Positions 39,490-47,776 of a stretch of 64,000 nucleotides of DNA are shown in pieces. Origin of the DNA: Saccharothrix sp. HUAS TT1 (GTDB lineage: Bacteria; Actinomycetota; Actinomycetes; Mycobacteriales; Pseudonocardiaceae); assembly GCF_040744945.1 (NCBI RefSeq), contig NZ_CP160453.1, positions 3,720,001 to 3,784,000 on the forward strand, written 5' to 3'. The translations under genes were made by a program, and so were the position numbers. Positions within the stretch are counted from its first letter, which is position 1; each line of letters opens with the position of its first letter. Under the pieces are notes generated by a model, which was given only the letters and a program-made list of their open reading frames with translations, searched no databases and was not told the origin of the DNA.

Positions 39490-39834
39490 ATGGCTGGTGG
39501 TAACGCGATTCGCGGTACCCGCGTCGGCGCAGGCCCGATGGGCGAATCGGAGCGCGGCGAGTCCGCGCCCCGACGTCGGGTGTCGTACTGGTGCGCGAAC
39601 GCGCACGAGTCCCGGCCGTCGTTCGCGGTCGAAGCCGAGATCCCGGAGAACTGGGACTGCCCCCGGTGCGGTCTGCCGGCCGGGCGCGACGAGCAGGCAC
39701 CCCCTGCTCCGCCGCGCAACGAGCCGTACAAGACCCACCTGGCGTACGTGAAGGAGCGCCGCTCCGACGCGGACGGCGAGGCGATCCTCGAAGAGGCGCT
39801 GACCAAGCTGCGCAAGCAGCGCGAAGAGCCCTAG
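39490..39834 (+). CDS. rbpA: RNA polymerase-binding protein RbpA
   Basis: RbpA is the actinobacterial factor that binds the principal sigma factor and RNA polymerase and stabilises the open complex. The 114-residue protein has the conserved arginine-rich N-terminal part (IRGTRVGA), a zinc-binding core with Cys35, His39, Cys57 and Cys60 (WCANAHE, CPRCG), the EAEIPENWDC signature, and the sigma-interacting C-terminal helices (THLAYVKERRSDADGEAILEEAL). It is followed by a strong bidirectional terminator. Confidence 0.94.
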   Translation: MAGGNAIRGTRVGAGPMGESERGESAPRRRVSYWCANAHESRPSFAVEAEIPENWDCPRCGLPAGRDEQAPPAPPRNEPYKTHLAYVKERRSDADGEAILEEALTKLRKQREEP

Positions 39835-39849
39835 CCGGGCGACAACGGC

Positions 39850-39887
39850 ACGACGGCCCCCGCGGGAACCTCCGCGGGGGCCGTCGT
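39850..39887. terminator. Bidirectional terminator between rbpA and the surface-protein gene
   Basis: A perfect 16-bp stem (ACGACGGCCCCCGCGG and its complement) with a six-base loop lies between two convergent genes. Confidence 0.85.
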
Positions 39888-39943
39888 CGCATCACGTCGT
39901 CGCACCGACCCCGTCCTCGACCTCGTCGTCGCACCCCGGCCGC

Positions 39944-40858
39944 TCAGTCCGACCGGGTGAACAGGCCCGCGAACAGCCGCCGCACCAGGACCGCCCCCAC
40001 CAGCAGGAAGAACACCAGCACCACCAGCGTCGACGTCGTGCCGCCGGTCGAACTGGTCAACGCCACGTCCACGCTGCCCACCAGCACCACACCGCAGTCC
40101 GCGCGGATCACGTGCCGCCCCGGCTGGATCGTGGTGAACTCCACCCTGGTGCTGAACGTGCCCGACCCGTCCGCCTTCGCCGTCCCGACCGCCTCGCCCA
40201 GCGAGCTGAGCCGCACCGGCGAACCGGGCTCGCACCCCGTCCCGGTCGCGGTCAGCGGATCGCCCGGCTGGATGTTGTCCTTGTCCAGGGTCAACGCCCC
40301 GTCACCGTCGAACGGCGCCGTCGTCGTCACCGCCGGCGGGGCGGAGCTGCCGGTCGTCGTGGTGGTCGTGGCCGTCGTGGTGGTCGTCGTCGTGGTGGTC
40401 GTGGTGACCGGCGGACGCGTGGTCGTCGTCGTCACCGGCGGGGGAGCGGTCGTCGTCGTGACCGGCGGCGCGGTGGTCGTCGTCGTGGGCGTCGGCGTCA
40501 CCGTGAAACCGTCCGACGGGGTCGACGTCGACGCGCACTGCGGGCGGACCGTGACCCGGTGCCCACCCACACCCGCGTCCGACGGCGCCTTCCCCGAACC
40601 CGACCCCGACCCGCGCCCCGTGTGCCGACCGCTGCCGACCACCTGCCTGCCGTCCCACACCAGCTGCACGGTGTAGTTCTGGCAGTCCGGGTCCAGGTAC
40701 ACACCGGACCAGCTCACCGAGAACGTCGTCCCGGCCGGACCCGAATCCGGGCTCACGGTGGCCACGCCCTGCTGCTGCGCCGACACCGGCGCCGCCACAA
40801 GGGCCGTAACGCCATAGGCCACGGCACCGAGTAGAGCTAGTGTTCCAGCCGATCGCAT
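39944..40858 (-). CDS. Exported cell-wall protein with threonine-rich stalk and C-terminal membrane anchor
   Basis: A 304-residue surface protein. A Sec signal (about 1-27, cleaved near VSAQ) is followed by an Ig-like domain (ATVSPDSGPAGTTFSVSWSG), a long Thr/Pro stalk with runs of threonine (about residues 122-175), a second beta domain (NIQPGDPLTATGTGC), then a transmembrane helix (LVVLVFFLLVGAVLV) and a basic tail. This layout projects a domain through the cell wall; the ligand is unknown. An upstream in-frame extension lacks signal character, so ATG 40858 is preferred. It is divergent from the membrane protein/kinase pair. Confidence 0.85.
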   Translation of the reverse strand: MRSAGTLALLGAVAYGVTALVAAPVSAQQQGVATVSPDSGPAGTTFSVSWSGVYLDPDCQNYTVQLVWDGRQVVGSGRHTGRGSGSGSGKAPSDAGVGGHRVTVRPQCASTSTPSDGFTVTPTPTTTTTAPPVTTTTAPPPVTTTTTRPPVTTTTTTTTTTTATTTTTTGSSAPPAVTTTAPFDGDGALTLDKDNIQPGDPLTATGTGCEPGSPVRLSSLGEAVGTAKADGSGTFSTRVEFTTIQPGRHVIRADCGVVLVGSVDVALTSSTGGTTSTLVVLVFFLLVGAVLVRRLFAGLFTRSD

Positions 40859-40904
40859 ACAGACTCCCGGATACCCGTCCGCCGACCCACCATGAGGTGC
40901 CCCT

Positions 40905-41720
40905 GTGAGACGCATTATGAGCAGCGTCGGTTCACTGCTCCTGTGCGGGATCTTCCTCGGCGTCGCACCGGCCGACGCCGCGGGGGACGCGGTCACCATC
41001 AACGCCACAGTGGACGGCACCCCGGTCGGCTCGGGCGAACTGCTGCTCGACCCGTCCGCGTCCTCCCGCATCTCCGTCACCGTCCACAACGGAACGGACG
41101 CGGTCCTGCACGTCAAGACCATCCGGCTGGCCGGCACGGCGCTGGCGCTGACGTTCTTCTCCTACGACACCACCGTGCCGTTCGACGTGCCCGCCAAGCA
41201 GAGCGTCACCCGCGGCTTCGTCCTCGACCTCGGCCAGCTCGGCACGCAGGCCACCGGCCTGCTGCCCACCGAGCTGGAAGTCCTCGACACCAACCGCGAC
41301 CCGATCGCGGCCATCGCCACCACCGGCGACGTCCGCGGCTCGGTGTGGTCGGTGTACGGGGTGTTCGGGCTCGCGGTGTTCGGCCTGACCGTGCTCGCCT
41401 GGACCGGCGCCCTGATCGCCCTGGCCCGCCGCCGACTGCCCGCCAACCGGTGGCAGCGGGCCATGCGGTTCCTGCCCGCCGGCGTCGGCACCGGGCTCGT
41501 CGCGGTCATCTCGCTGTCCGTGCTGCGGATCATGGCCCCCGCGCCGGCCGCCGAGATCCCGTTCATCCTCGGCGCGGCCGCGGCGGCGTTCGCCCTGGGC
41601 TACCTGACCCCGCACCCCGACTCGACCCTGGACCCACCCTTGGATCCGCCCGCTGATCCGCCGTTCGACCCGGAGAGCACCCAGCGCATCACCCGGCCGC
41701 TGCCCGGCGGTGTCGCGTGA
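40905..41720 (+). CDS. Membrane protein with extracellular beta domain, coupled to a Ser/Thr kinase
   Basis: A 271-residue protein with a signal sequence (about 1-26), an extracytoplasmic beta-rich domain (about 27-140), three transmembrane helices (about 147-172, 190-212, 217-237) and an Asp/Pro-rich repeat tail (DPPLDPPADPPFDP). No family was recognised. It overlaps the kinase gene by GTGA and faces the Thr-rich surface-protein gene divergently, so the three probably form one envelope-signalling locus. The extracellular part could be the sensor or the scaffold for the kinase. Confidence 0.8.
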   Translation: MRRIMSSVGSLLLCGIFLGVAPADAAGDAVTINATVDGTPVGSGELLLDPSASSRISVTVHNGTDAVLHVKTIRLAGTALALTFFSYDTTVPFDVPAKQSVTRGFVLDLGQLGTQATGLLPTELEVLDTNRDPIAAIATTGDVRGSVWSVYGVFGLAVFGLTVLAWTGALIALARRRLPANRWQRAMRFLPAGVGTGLVAVISLSVLRIMAPAPAAEIPFILGAAAAAFALGYLTPHPDSTLDPPLDPPADPPFDPESTQRITRPLPGGVA

Positions 41721-43438
41721 CGGTGTCGGCGAACGTCGTCGCGGCACTACCGCAGTACGAGATCGGCGCCGAGGTCGGGCGCGGCGGGATGGGGGTCGTG
41801 TACGCGGCCGTGCACCGGCCGCTGGGGCGGGCGGTGGCGGTGAAGCGGCTGCCGGGCGTGCTGGCGTCCGACGAGCGGATGAGCGCCCGGTTCGCGCACG
41901 AGGCGCGGCTGCTGGCGCGGCTCGACCACCCGCACATCGTGCCCGTGTACGACTACGTGCAGGACCGCGGCGAGCACCTGCTGGTGATGGAAAAGCTCGA
42001 CGGTGGCACGGTGTGGTCGAAGTTCACCGGTCCAGGCGTCACACCCGCCCAATCGTGTGCTCTGGGGCTGGCGATGCTGTCCGGCCTCCACGCCGCGCAC
42101 GGCGCCGGGGTGCTGCACCTGGACGTGAAGCCGAAGAACCTGCTGTTCACGTCCGGCGGGGTGCTGAAGGTCGCCGACTTCGGGATCTCGCAGGTGGTCA
42201 GCGAGGGTGCGACGCTGGTGACGCACGGTGGCCAGGTGCTCGGGACACCCGCGTACCTGTCACCCGAACAGGCCCTGGGCAACCCCCTCAGCCCCGCCGC
42301 CGACGTCTACGGCGCCGCGACCGTGCTGTACGAACTGCTGAGCGGCCGCCTGCCGTTCGACAGCGGCGGCGGCGCCCTGGCGATGATCCAGCGCCACGTG
42401 TACCAGCAACCGCGCCCCCTGGTCGAAGTCCCACCCCCGCTCGCGCGGGTGGTGATGCGCGGCCTGGAACGCGACCCCGCGGCGAGGTACCGCAACGCCG
42501 AGACCTTCGCCGTCGACCTGGCCACCGCCGCCACCGAGGTCTTCGGCCGGGACTGGCTCCTGCGCCTGCGCACCCCGGTCCACCTGACCCCCCAAGTAGC
42601 CGCCGCCACCCACCCCGCCACCACCTACGCCACTGCCGCCACCCACCCCACCGGCTCCCACCCTCCCTCCACCTCTCCCTCACTCCGCGAAACCCTCAAC
42701 CACCCCGTCCGCGCAACCCTCGCCGACACCGACACCCCACCGACCCCCGCCCACCTGGGCGCCGCCCCCCTGATCCCCGCCGCCCAAATCCTCACCCCAC
42801 CGAAACCGGCACGCTGGTTCGCCCTGGCAGCGGCCCTGACCGGCGCCCTGATGCTGGCCACCCCGTTCACCGCCCCGACCCGCTCCCTGCCACCGCTCAC
42901 CGCCGACCTGAGCAAACCGGTGACCATCGGCACCGGCAACCCCACCACTGCCCGCCTGACCGTGACGGCGGCCGGCATCACCCTGGCCGACGTCCCCGCC
43001 ACACCCCCGTCCCCCGCCGAGGCCACCCCCACCTCCCCGCTGACCTTCGAACTCCCCGGCGCCAGCCGCTGGATCGTGGGAGGTGCAGCGGTGGCCACGG
43101 TGACGACCGGCGGCGAGTCGCAGGACTACTCCCTCCAGCCGACCACCAACCCGATGGTCAGCATCATGGGCGCGGGGAGCGCGGTGCTGCTGCTGTTCGC
43201 ACTCGCGTACCTGGAGTCGATCCTGCGATCCCTGCGCCGACACCGCCGCCCCGCAGGTCCCACCGCAATCCTCAGCGCCGCCCCGCTGGGGTTCGCGCTC
43301 GGCGTGGCGGTGTGGCTCCTGCCGTCCGTGCTGCTGCGCCACACCCCCGACCTGTGGCCGGCACTGGTCTGCGGCGCACTGGGCTCGGCCGCCGCCGTGT
43401 GCACGGCCATCGCCACCGGCCGGTCCGCTCTCCGCTGA
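41717..43438 (+). CDS. Transmembrane serine/threonine protein kinase (HLD variant)
   Basis: A 573-residue PknB-type kinase. The glycine loop is GRGGMG (21-26), with Lys43, Glu62, catalytic loop HLDVKPKN (134-141), DFG (154-156) and GTPAYLSPEQA. The usual HRD arginine is leucine, making it a non-RD kinase, so activation-loop phosphorylation may matter less. After residue 290 come a Pro/Thr/His-rich linker, a transmembrane helix (about 367-385), a beta-rich external segment (about 390-465) and three more helices to the end. Several C-terminal helices are unusual for this family. It overlaps the preceding membrane protein by GTGA. Confidence 0.9.
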   Translation: MTVSANVVAALPQYEIGAEVGRGGMGVVYAAVHRPLGRAVAVKRLPGVLASDERMSARFAHEARLLARLDHPHIVPVYDYVQDRGEHLLVMEKLDGGTVWSKFTGPGVTPAQSCALGLAMLSGLHAAHGAGVLHLDVKPKNLLFTSGGVLKVADFGISQVVSEGATLVTHGGQVLGTPAYLSPEQALGNPLSPAADVYGAATVLYELLSGRLPFDSGGGALAMIQRHVYQQPRPLVEVPPPLARVVMRGLERDPAARYRNAETFAVDLATAATEVFGRDWLLRLRTPVHLTPQVAAATHPATTYATAATHPTGSHPPSTSPSLRETLNHPVRATLADTDTPPTPAHLGAAPLIPAAQILTPPKPARWFALAAALTGALMLATPFTAPTRSLPPLTADLSKPVTIGTGNPTTARLTVTAAGITLADVPATPPSPAEATPTSPLTFELPGASRWIVGGAAVATVTTGGESQDYSLQPTTNPMVSIMGAGSAVLLLFALAYLESILRSLRRHRRPAGPTAILSAAPLGFALGVAVWLLPSVLLRHTPDLWPALVCGALGSAAAVCTAIATGRSALR

Positions 43439-43462
43439 GCGGCGATTCTCCCGCTGGACGCT

Positions 43463-43490
43463 CGGCGGTCGCCGACGCTCGTGACCGCCG
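43463..43490 (+). terminator. Possible terminator after the Ser/Thr kinase
   Basis: CGGCGGTC and GACCGCCG form an 8-bp stem with a 12-base loop, 25 bases after the stop codon. Confidence 0.35.
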
Positions 43491-43673
43491 CAGTTCACCG
43501 GGCGACGGGACGCGATAGGACGCGACGGGGGCGATCCTGCGGGCGGTCTGGCTGCCGAGAGCCCTGCCGCCGAGTTTGGCTGCCGAGAGCTTGACCGCCT
43601 AGGGCCCGGTCGCCGACTACCTCGCCGCTGCGCTGAGAATCTTGCCCATCGCCGACTGCCTATCCGCTTGAAG

Positions 43674-43720
43674 CCTGCCTACCTGCCTACCTGCCTACCT
43701 GCCTACCTGCCTACCTGCCC
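43674..43720 (+). repeat. Octamer microsatellite (CCTGCCTA)n
   Basis: Five perfect CCTGCCTA copies and a sixth partial copy (CCTGCCC). Such short perfect repeats mutate by slippage and could differ between strains. Confidence 0.9.
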
Positions 43721-43964
43721 AAGCTTGGTCGCTGGCTGCTTAGCCGCCCGAGTCCCGGCCGCCGACTGCCTGCCTGCTCGAAGCCTGGCCGCTGGCTGGC
43801 TGCCTGGCCGCTGGCTACCCAGCCACTCGGAGCCTGGCCGCTGACAGCCTGGTCCCCGACTGCCTGGCTGCCGAAGCCTGACCGAGGCGGCGGGAGGTCG
43901 GGCGGTAGGCCGCTCGCCGGTGGACTGACTGTCGATGCTCCGGCTACCAGCGGGCCGAGTGGGT

Positions 43965-44160
43965 GGCGGTTGGCAGGTGGCGGGTAGCTGGGTGGCGGAG
44001 GAGGCGGGTTGGGCAAGGGTGAGTGGCGGTCAGTGGCGGTGGGCGGTGGGGTAGTGGGCGGTGAGGAGTGGTGGGGTGGTGGCGGTGCGGGGTCGGGGTG
44101 GTGGTGGTGCGGGGTGGTGGGCCGGTGGGGTTGGCGGGTGGGTTGGTCGGGCGGTCCTCG
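43965..44160 (+). repeat. G-rich low-complexity tract
   Basis: Many runs of three or four G, spaced by one to five bases, on the plus strand (GGTGGGGTAGTGGGCGG-like units). It has G-quadruplex potential. No coding sense. Confidence 0.6.
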
Positions 44161-44246
44161 TTGTTTCAACCGACGTTCGAGGTCGAGAATAACAGTGTTT
44201 CCTGGGCAAGTTCGGTGATGATCACTCGAATGAGTGACCCATGGCG

Positions 44247-45524
44247 TCAGTTGTCCATGGGTCTGACCAGGGGGAACGTCACGCGCACCGAGAATCCGCC
44301 GTCGTCCGTGGGCCCGGCCTCCAGCTCACCGTTCAACAGCGCCGCCCGCTCCCGCAGCCCCACCAACCCGTGCCCCCCGCTGGGCAGCGCCCCGCAGTCG
44401 TGCGACCCCTCCGGGCGGTCGTTGCGGATCTCCACGGACAACCGGTCGACCTCCGACACCACCCGCACGGTCGTCGGAGCGCCGCACGCGTGCTTGCGCA
44501 CGTTCGTCAAAGCCTCCTGCACCGTCCGGTACACCGCGCCCGACACCGGCGCGGGCAGGTCGGCGACCTGGCCCTGCACGCTCAACGTCGCCGGAATCCC
44601 CGCGGAACTCACCAGTTGGGGCAGGTCCTCGACCCGGGGTTGCGGCGAGTCGTCACCGCTGGTGGTCCGCAGCACGCTCACCAACTGCCGCAGCTCGTCC
44701 AACGTCCGCGTGCTCAGCATCCGGATCGTCCCGGCCACCTGCCTCGCGTTCGGGTCGGCCGCCGCCACGCGCAGGGCGCCCGCCTGCATCGCGATCAAGC
44801 TCACCTGGTGCGACACGACGTCGTGCATCTCCCGCGCCAACCTGGCCCGCTCGTCCGACCGCACCGCGTGCGCGTGCAGCATCCGCTCCCGCTCCCGGCT
44901 CGCCGCCAGCTCGGCGATCCGCGCCGACAACTCCTCCCGCGCGTGCGCCAGCAACCCGATCGCGATCGGCATCCCCGCGACGATGCACCCGTAGATCGCG
45001 TTGTGCACGTGCGTCTTCCAGTCCAGCGCCACGAACTCGTCCGGCGGCCACACGAAGAACCGGCTCAGCCACACCAGCCCGGCCCCGACGTAGGTCTGCG
45101 CCGACAGCAGCTTCCGCCGCGCCAACGTCCCCAGCGCGATCATCGCCGCCAGCTGCGCCCACCCGGCCAGGAACCCGGGCACGGCGATCAGCACCACCAG
45201 GAACGGGAACCGGCGGCGCAGGGCGACGGCGGCCACCGAGATGATCGACAGCACGTAGTTGTACCGCTCGGCCTCGGGCACGACCCGCAGCCACACGTCC
45301 AGCGCCGCGATCCCGACGGCCGCCACGTCGAACGCCAGCTGCCGGTGCCGCCCCAGCCACCGCCCGAGCACCCCGAGGAAGGCAGCACGCCGCACCCGTT
45401 CGGGCGGGACGCCGTTGACCCGACCGCTCGGCAGCCTCTCGACAGCGTTGCCGGCCAGGGTCGGACCTCCTGTGTCAGCTATCCGCCGGTCCTCACCGTA
45501 CTGCGCTGTCATCGCGCTTGGCAT
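44247..45524 (-). CDS. Sensor histidine kinase, NarL-partner type (HisKA_3), without adjacent regulator
   Basis: A 425-residue membrane histidine kinase. Four or five predicted transmembrane helices lie between residues about 63 and 195, followed by a short coiled coil, the phosphoacceptor His234 in REMHDVVSHQ, and an HATPase domain with QEALTNVRKHA (N box) and GGHGLVGLRERA (G box). HisKA_3 kinases normally pair with NarL/FixJ response regulators, but none is encoded beside it. ATG 45524 was chosen for the GGAGAGG upstream; an ATG four codons later is possible. Confidence 0.88.
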   Translation of the reverse strand: MPSAMTAQYGEDRRIADTGGPTLAGNAVERLPSGRVNGVPPERVRRAAFLGVLGRWLGRHRQLAFDVAAVGIAALDVWLRVVPEAERYNYVLSIISVAAVALRRRFPFLVVLIAVPGFLAGWAQLAAMIALGTLARRKLLSAQTYVGAGLVWLSRFFVWPPDEFVALDWKTHVHNAIYGCIVAGMPIAIGLLAHAREELSARIAELAASRERERMLHAHAVRSDERARLAREMHDVVSHQVSLIAMQAGALRVAAADPNARQVAGTIRMLSTRTLDELRQLVSVLRTTSGDDSPQPRVEDLPQLVSSAGIPATLSVQGQVADLPAPVSGAVYRTVQEALTNVRKHACGAPTTVRVVSEVDRLSVEIRNDRPEGSHDCGALPSGGHGLVGLRERAALLNGELEAGPTDDGGFSVRVTFPLVRPMDN

Positions 45525-45686
45525 GACCCGCCTCTCCGCCCCCGACCGTCCTCGATCGACCCGCTCACCCTTCGAGATGCTGTGATTACCCGATCGGAAC
45601 GCCCGGCAGCGGACAAAATTGCGAGCGCGAACGTCCGGTGAGCGGACACCGTGGCCGGGGTCAGACTTTGAGTGCCGCACATCACG

Positions 45687-45724
45687 CCGCTGCCGCCGTG
45701 CCCGAGGGGCGACGGCGGCAGCGG
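45687..45724 (-). terminator. Terminator of the pentose-phosphate operon
   Basis: CCGCTGCCGCCGT (45687-45699) pairs perfectly with 45712-45724, and the loop itself can form GCCC/GGGC pairs. It lies 16 bases past the pgl stop in the direction of transcription. Confidence 0.75.
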
Positions 45725-45740
45725 GTGGAGCAGTGGGGGC

Positions 45741-46508
45741 TCAGTCCGATGGCGGGGTGAACAGGTCCGGCGCCTCCGCCGCGGCGGCCGAGTCGAGCAG
45801 CCACAGGGTGCGCTGCCGACCGAGGGCGCCCGCGGCGGGCAGGTCGACCTCGTCCGCTCCGGTGAGGCCGGTGGCGACGGCCCCGGCCTTCGCCGAGCCG
45901 GTGGTCATCAGCCACACCTCGCGCGCCGCGCGGATCGCGGGCAGGGTGAGGCTGACCCGCGTCGGCGGCGGCTTGGGGCAGTCGCGCACGGCCACGACCG
46001 CGCGCTCCCGCTCCCGGACGGCCGGCGACGCCGGGAAGATCGAGGCCACGTGCCCCTCCTCCCCGACGCCGAGCAGGCACACGTCGAACGACGGCGCGGA
46101 ACCGCCGCCGGCCGCGAGCAGTTCGGCGGCGTACGCCTCGGCGGCGGCCTCCGGGTCGTCACCGAACCGCCCGTCGGACGGCTCCACGACGTGCACGCGC
46201 GCCGCCGGCACCGGGACGTGGTCCAGGAACGCCTCGCGCGCCTGCGTCTCGTTGCGGTCCGGGTGCCCGGCGGGCAGGAACCGCTCGTCGCCCCAGTACA
46301 GGTCGACCCGGCTCCAGTCCACCGCGTCCCGGGCGGGCGTGTCGCGCAGGTGCCGCAGCACCGCCGCGCCGGTCCGGCCGCCGGTCAGCACCAGCGACGC
46401 CGAACCGCGCTCGTGCTGCGCGTCCACCAGCCCGGTGACCAGGCGGGCGGCCGCGGCGGCGGCCAGCAGGTCGCCGTCGCGGTGCACCACCACCTCGGGA
46501 CGGCTCAC
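45741..46508 (-). CDS. pgl: 6-phosphogluconolactonase
   Basis: It hydrolyses 6-phosphogluconolactone, the second step of the oxidative pentose-phosphate pathway. The 255-residue protein has LTGGRTGAAVLRHL, WSRVDLYWGDERFLP and LLGVGEEGHVASIFP, the active-site signatures. GTG 46508 overlaps the opcA stop by GTGA; a longer upstream frame lies entirely inside opcA and is rejected. It is the last gene of the leftward operon and is followed by a hairpin. Confidence 0.95.
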   Translation of the reverse strand: MSRPEVVVHRDGDLLAAAAAARLVTGLVDAQHERGSASLVLTGGRTGAAVLRHLRDTPARDAVDWSRVDLYWGDERFLPAGHPDRNETQAREAFLDHVPVPAARVHVVEPSDGRFGDDPEAAAEAYAAELLAAGGGSAPSFDVCLLGVGEEGHVASIFPASPAVRERERAVVAVRDCPKPPPTRVSLTLPAIRAAREVWLMTTGSAKAGAVATGLTGADEVDLPAAGALGRQRTLWLLDSAAAAEAPDLFTPPSD

Positions 46509-47776
46509 GAACCCGCCTTCGTCTTGGACTTGGCCTGCTTCGGGGCCTTGGCCACAGCCTTGGCCGCGGGCTTCTCGGCGGCAGCCGAGGCGGGCTTGGC
46601 GGCAGCGGGCTTGGCGGCAGCGGGCTTGGCGGCAGCGGGCTTCGAGGCGGCGGGCTTCGAAGCGGCAGGCGCGGAGGACGCGTCGGCAGCGGCCGGGGTG
46701 TCGGCCTTCACGGCGCCCTCGGACTTCGCCTTGGCGGTTCCGGTTCCGGTTCCGGCCGAGGACTTGCGGGCCGTGGCGGGCTTGCGCGAAGCCGCGGAAG
46801 CCGCAACAGGCGCGGCAGGCGCCGCCGCGGCGGCCTTGGCCGGCTTCGGCGTGGTCCGACCGCGCACGACCTTGCCGAGCGACCGCAACGCCGTCTCGTA
46901 CACCTCGTCCGGGTCCAGCCGGCGCAGCTCCTCGGCCAGGCAGTCCCGCACCTGGCGCCGCTGCAGCGCGACCCGCCGCTCCGGCTGGCCGGGCTGGGTC
47001 AGCGCGCCGACCTTCCCGTCCGGCCGCGACAGCTCCACCACACCGGACCGGCGCTCCAGCCGCACGTCGACGATGCCCTCGCCGCGCGCCGCCTTCGCCC
47101 GCCTCACCGGCACCCGCAGGCACCCGGCGAGCCAGGCGGCCAGCAGGTCGGTCGACGGCGAGTCGCTCTCCCCGCTCACCTCGGCCTCGGTGACCTTCTC
47201 GTGCGGCGGCAGGTCGAACGCCGACGCGAGCATCGCCCGCCACAGCGTCAACCGGGTCCACGCCAGGTCGGTGTCGCCGGGCGTATAGCCGGCGCGCCGC
47301 TGCTCCAGCGCCTTGATCGGGTTCTTCTCGGCCGCCGCGTCGGTGATCCGGCGCTGCGCGAGCTGCCCGATCGGGTCCTGCGCGGGCACGGCGGGCGCCT
47401 CGTTCGGCCACCACGCCACCACCGGGGTGTCCGGCAGCAGCAGCGGCACGACGCAGGAGGCGCCCTCGTTGGCCAGCTCGCCGTACAGCCGCAGCACGAT
47501 GACCTCGGACGCGCCCGCGTCACCGCCGACGCGGATCTGCGCGTCCAGCCGGGGGGCGGCCTTGCGCGCGCCGCGCGCCACCACGATCACCCGGCACGGG
47601 TGCTCGCGGCTGGCGTCGTTGGCCGCGTCGATGGCCTCCTCGGTCTTGGTGCCGTCGTCGGTCACGATGACCAGCGTCAGCACCCGGCCGAGGGTGACCG
47701 CGCCGCCCTCCTCGCGCAGCCGCACGAGCTTGCTGTTGACCTGCGACGTGGTGGTCGAGGGCAGGTCGATGATCAC
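46505..47776 (-). CDS. opcA: Glucose-6-phosphate dehydrogenase assembly protein OpcA with a long Ala/Lys/Pro tail
   Basis: OpcA allosterically activates or assembles glucose-6-phosphate dehydrogenase. Residues 1 to about 305 are the family domain (VVAWWPNEAP, DPIGQLAQRRITDAAAEKNP, YTPGDTDLAWTRLTLWRA). The remaining about 115 residues are a disordered basic tail of KPAAA/SKPAA repeats, resembling histone H1-like or TolA-like tails; ordinary OpcA proteins stop near 300-310. The tail may bind nucleic acid or membranes, or be a repeat expansion. It overlaps zwf and pgl by GTGA at each end. Confidence 0.93.
   Translation of the reverse strand: MIIDLPSTTTSQVNSKLVRLREEGGAVTLGRVLTLVIVTDDGTKTEEAIDAANDASREHPCRVIVVARGARKAAPRLDAQIRVGGDAGASEVIVLRLYGELANEGASCVVPLLLPDTPVVAWWPNEAPAVPAQDPIGQLAQRRITDAAAEKNPIKALEQRRAGYTPGDTDLAWTRLTLWRAMLASAFDLPPHEKVTEAEVSGESDSPSTDLLAAWLAGCLRVPVRRAKAARGEGIVDVRLERRSGVVELSRPDGKVGALTQPGQPERRVALQRRQVRDCLAEELRRLDPDEVYETALRSLGKVVRGRTTPKPAKAAAAAPAAPVAASAASRKPATARKSSAGTGTGTAKAKSEGAVKADTPAAADASSAPAASKPAASKPAAAKPAAAKPAAAKPASAAAEKPAAKAVAKAPKQAKSKTKAGS
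46586..46660 (-). repeat. 15-bp repeats encoding the OpcA tail
   Basis: GGCAGCGGGCTTGGC-type units repeat in tandem about four times with little divergence and encode KPAAA on the minus strand. The low divergence suggests recent slippage. Confidence 0.7.

Larger units (their letters stand above)
43439..44246. other. 808-base non-coding, repetitive region
   Basis: No convincing gene. The left part is built from degenerate units such as GCCGACTGCCT and GCCTGGCCGCTGGCT, the middle has an octamer microsatellite (43674-43720), and the right part (about 43965-44160) is strongly G-rich on the plus strand. The last 80 bases are less G+C-rich and hold small inverted repeats (TCACTC-GAAT-GAGTGA at 44222-44237). 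A leftward 152-codon His/Pro-rich frame is rejected as composition-driven. This is where a response-regulator gene for the neighbouring kinase would be expected, but none is present. Confidence 0.6.

Noticed and set aside
40859..41137. Longer N-terminus for the Thr-rich surface protein
   Set aside because: The extension runs into the divergent membrane-protein gene and would bury the signal peptide.
43711..44169. Minus-strand 152-codon Pro/His/Gln-rich frame
   Set aside because: Encoded by G-rich and degenerate repeat DNA, with no start context and no domain-like composition.
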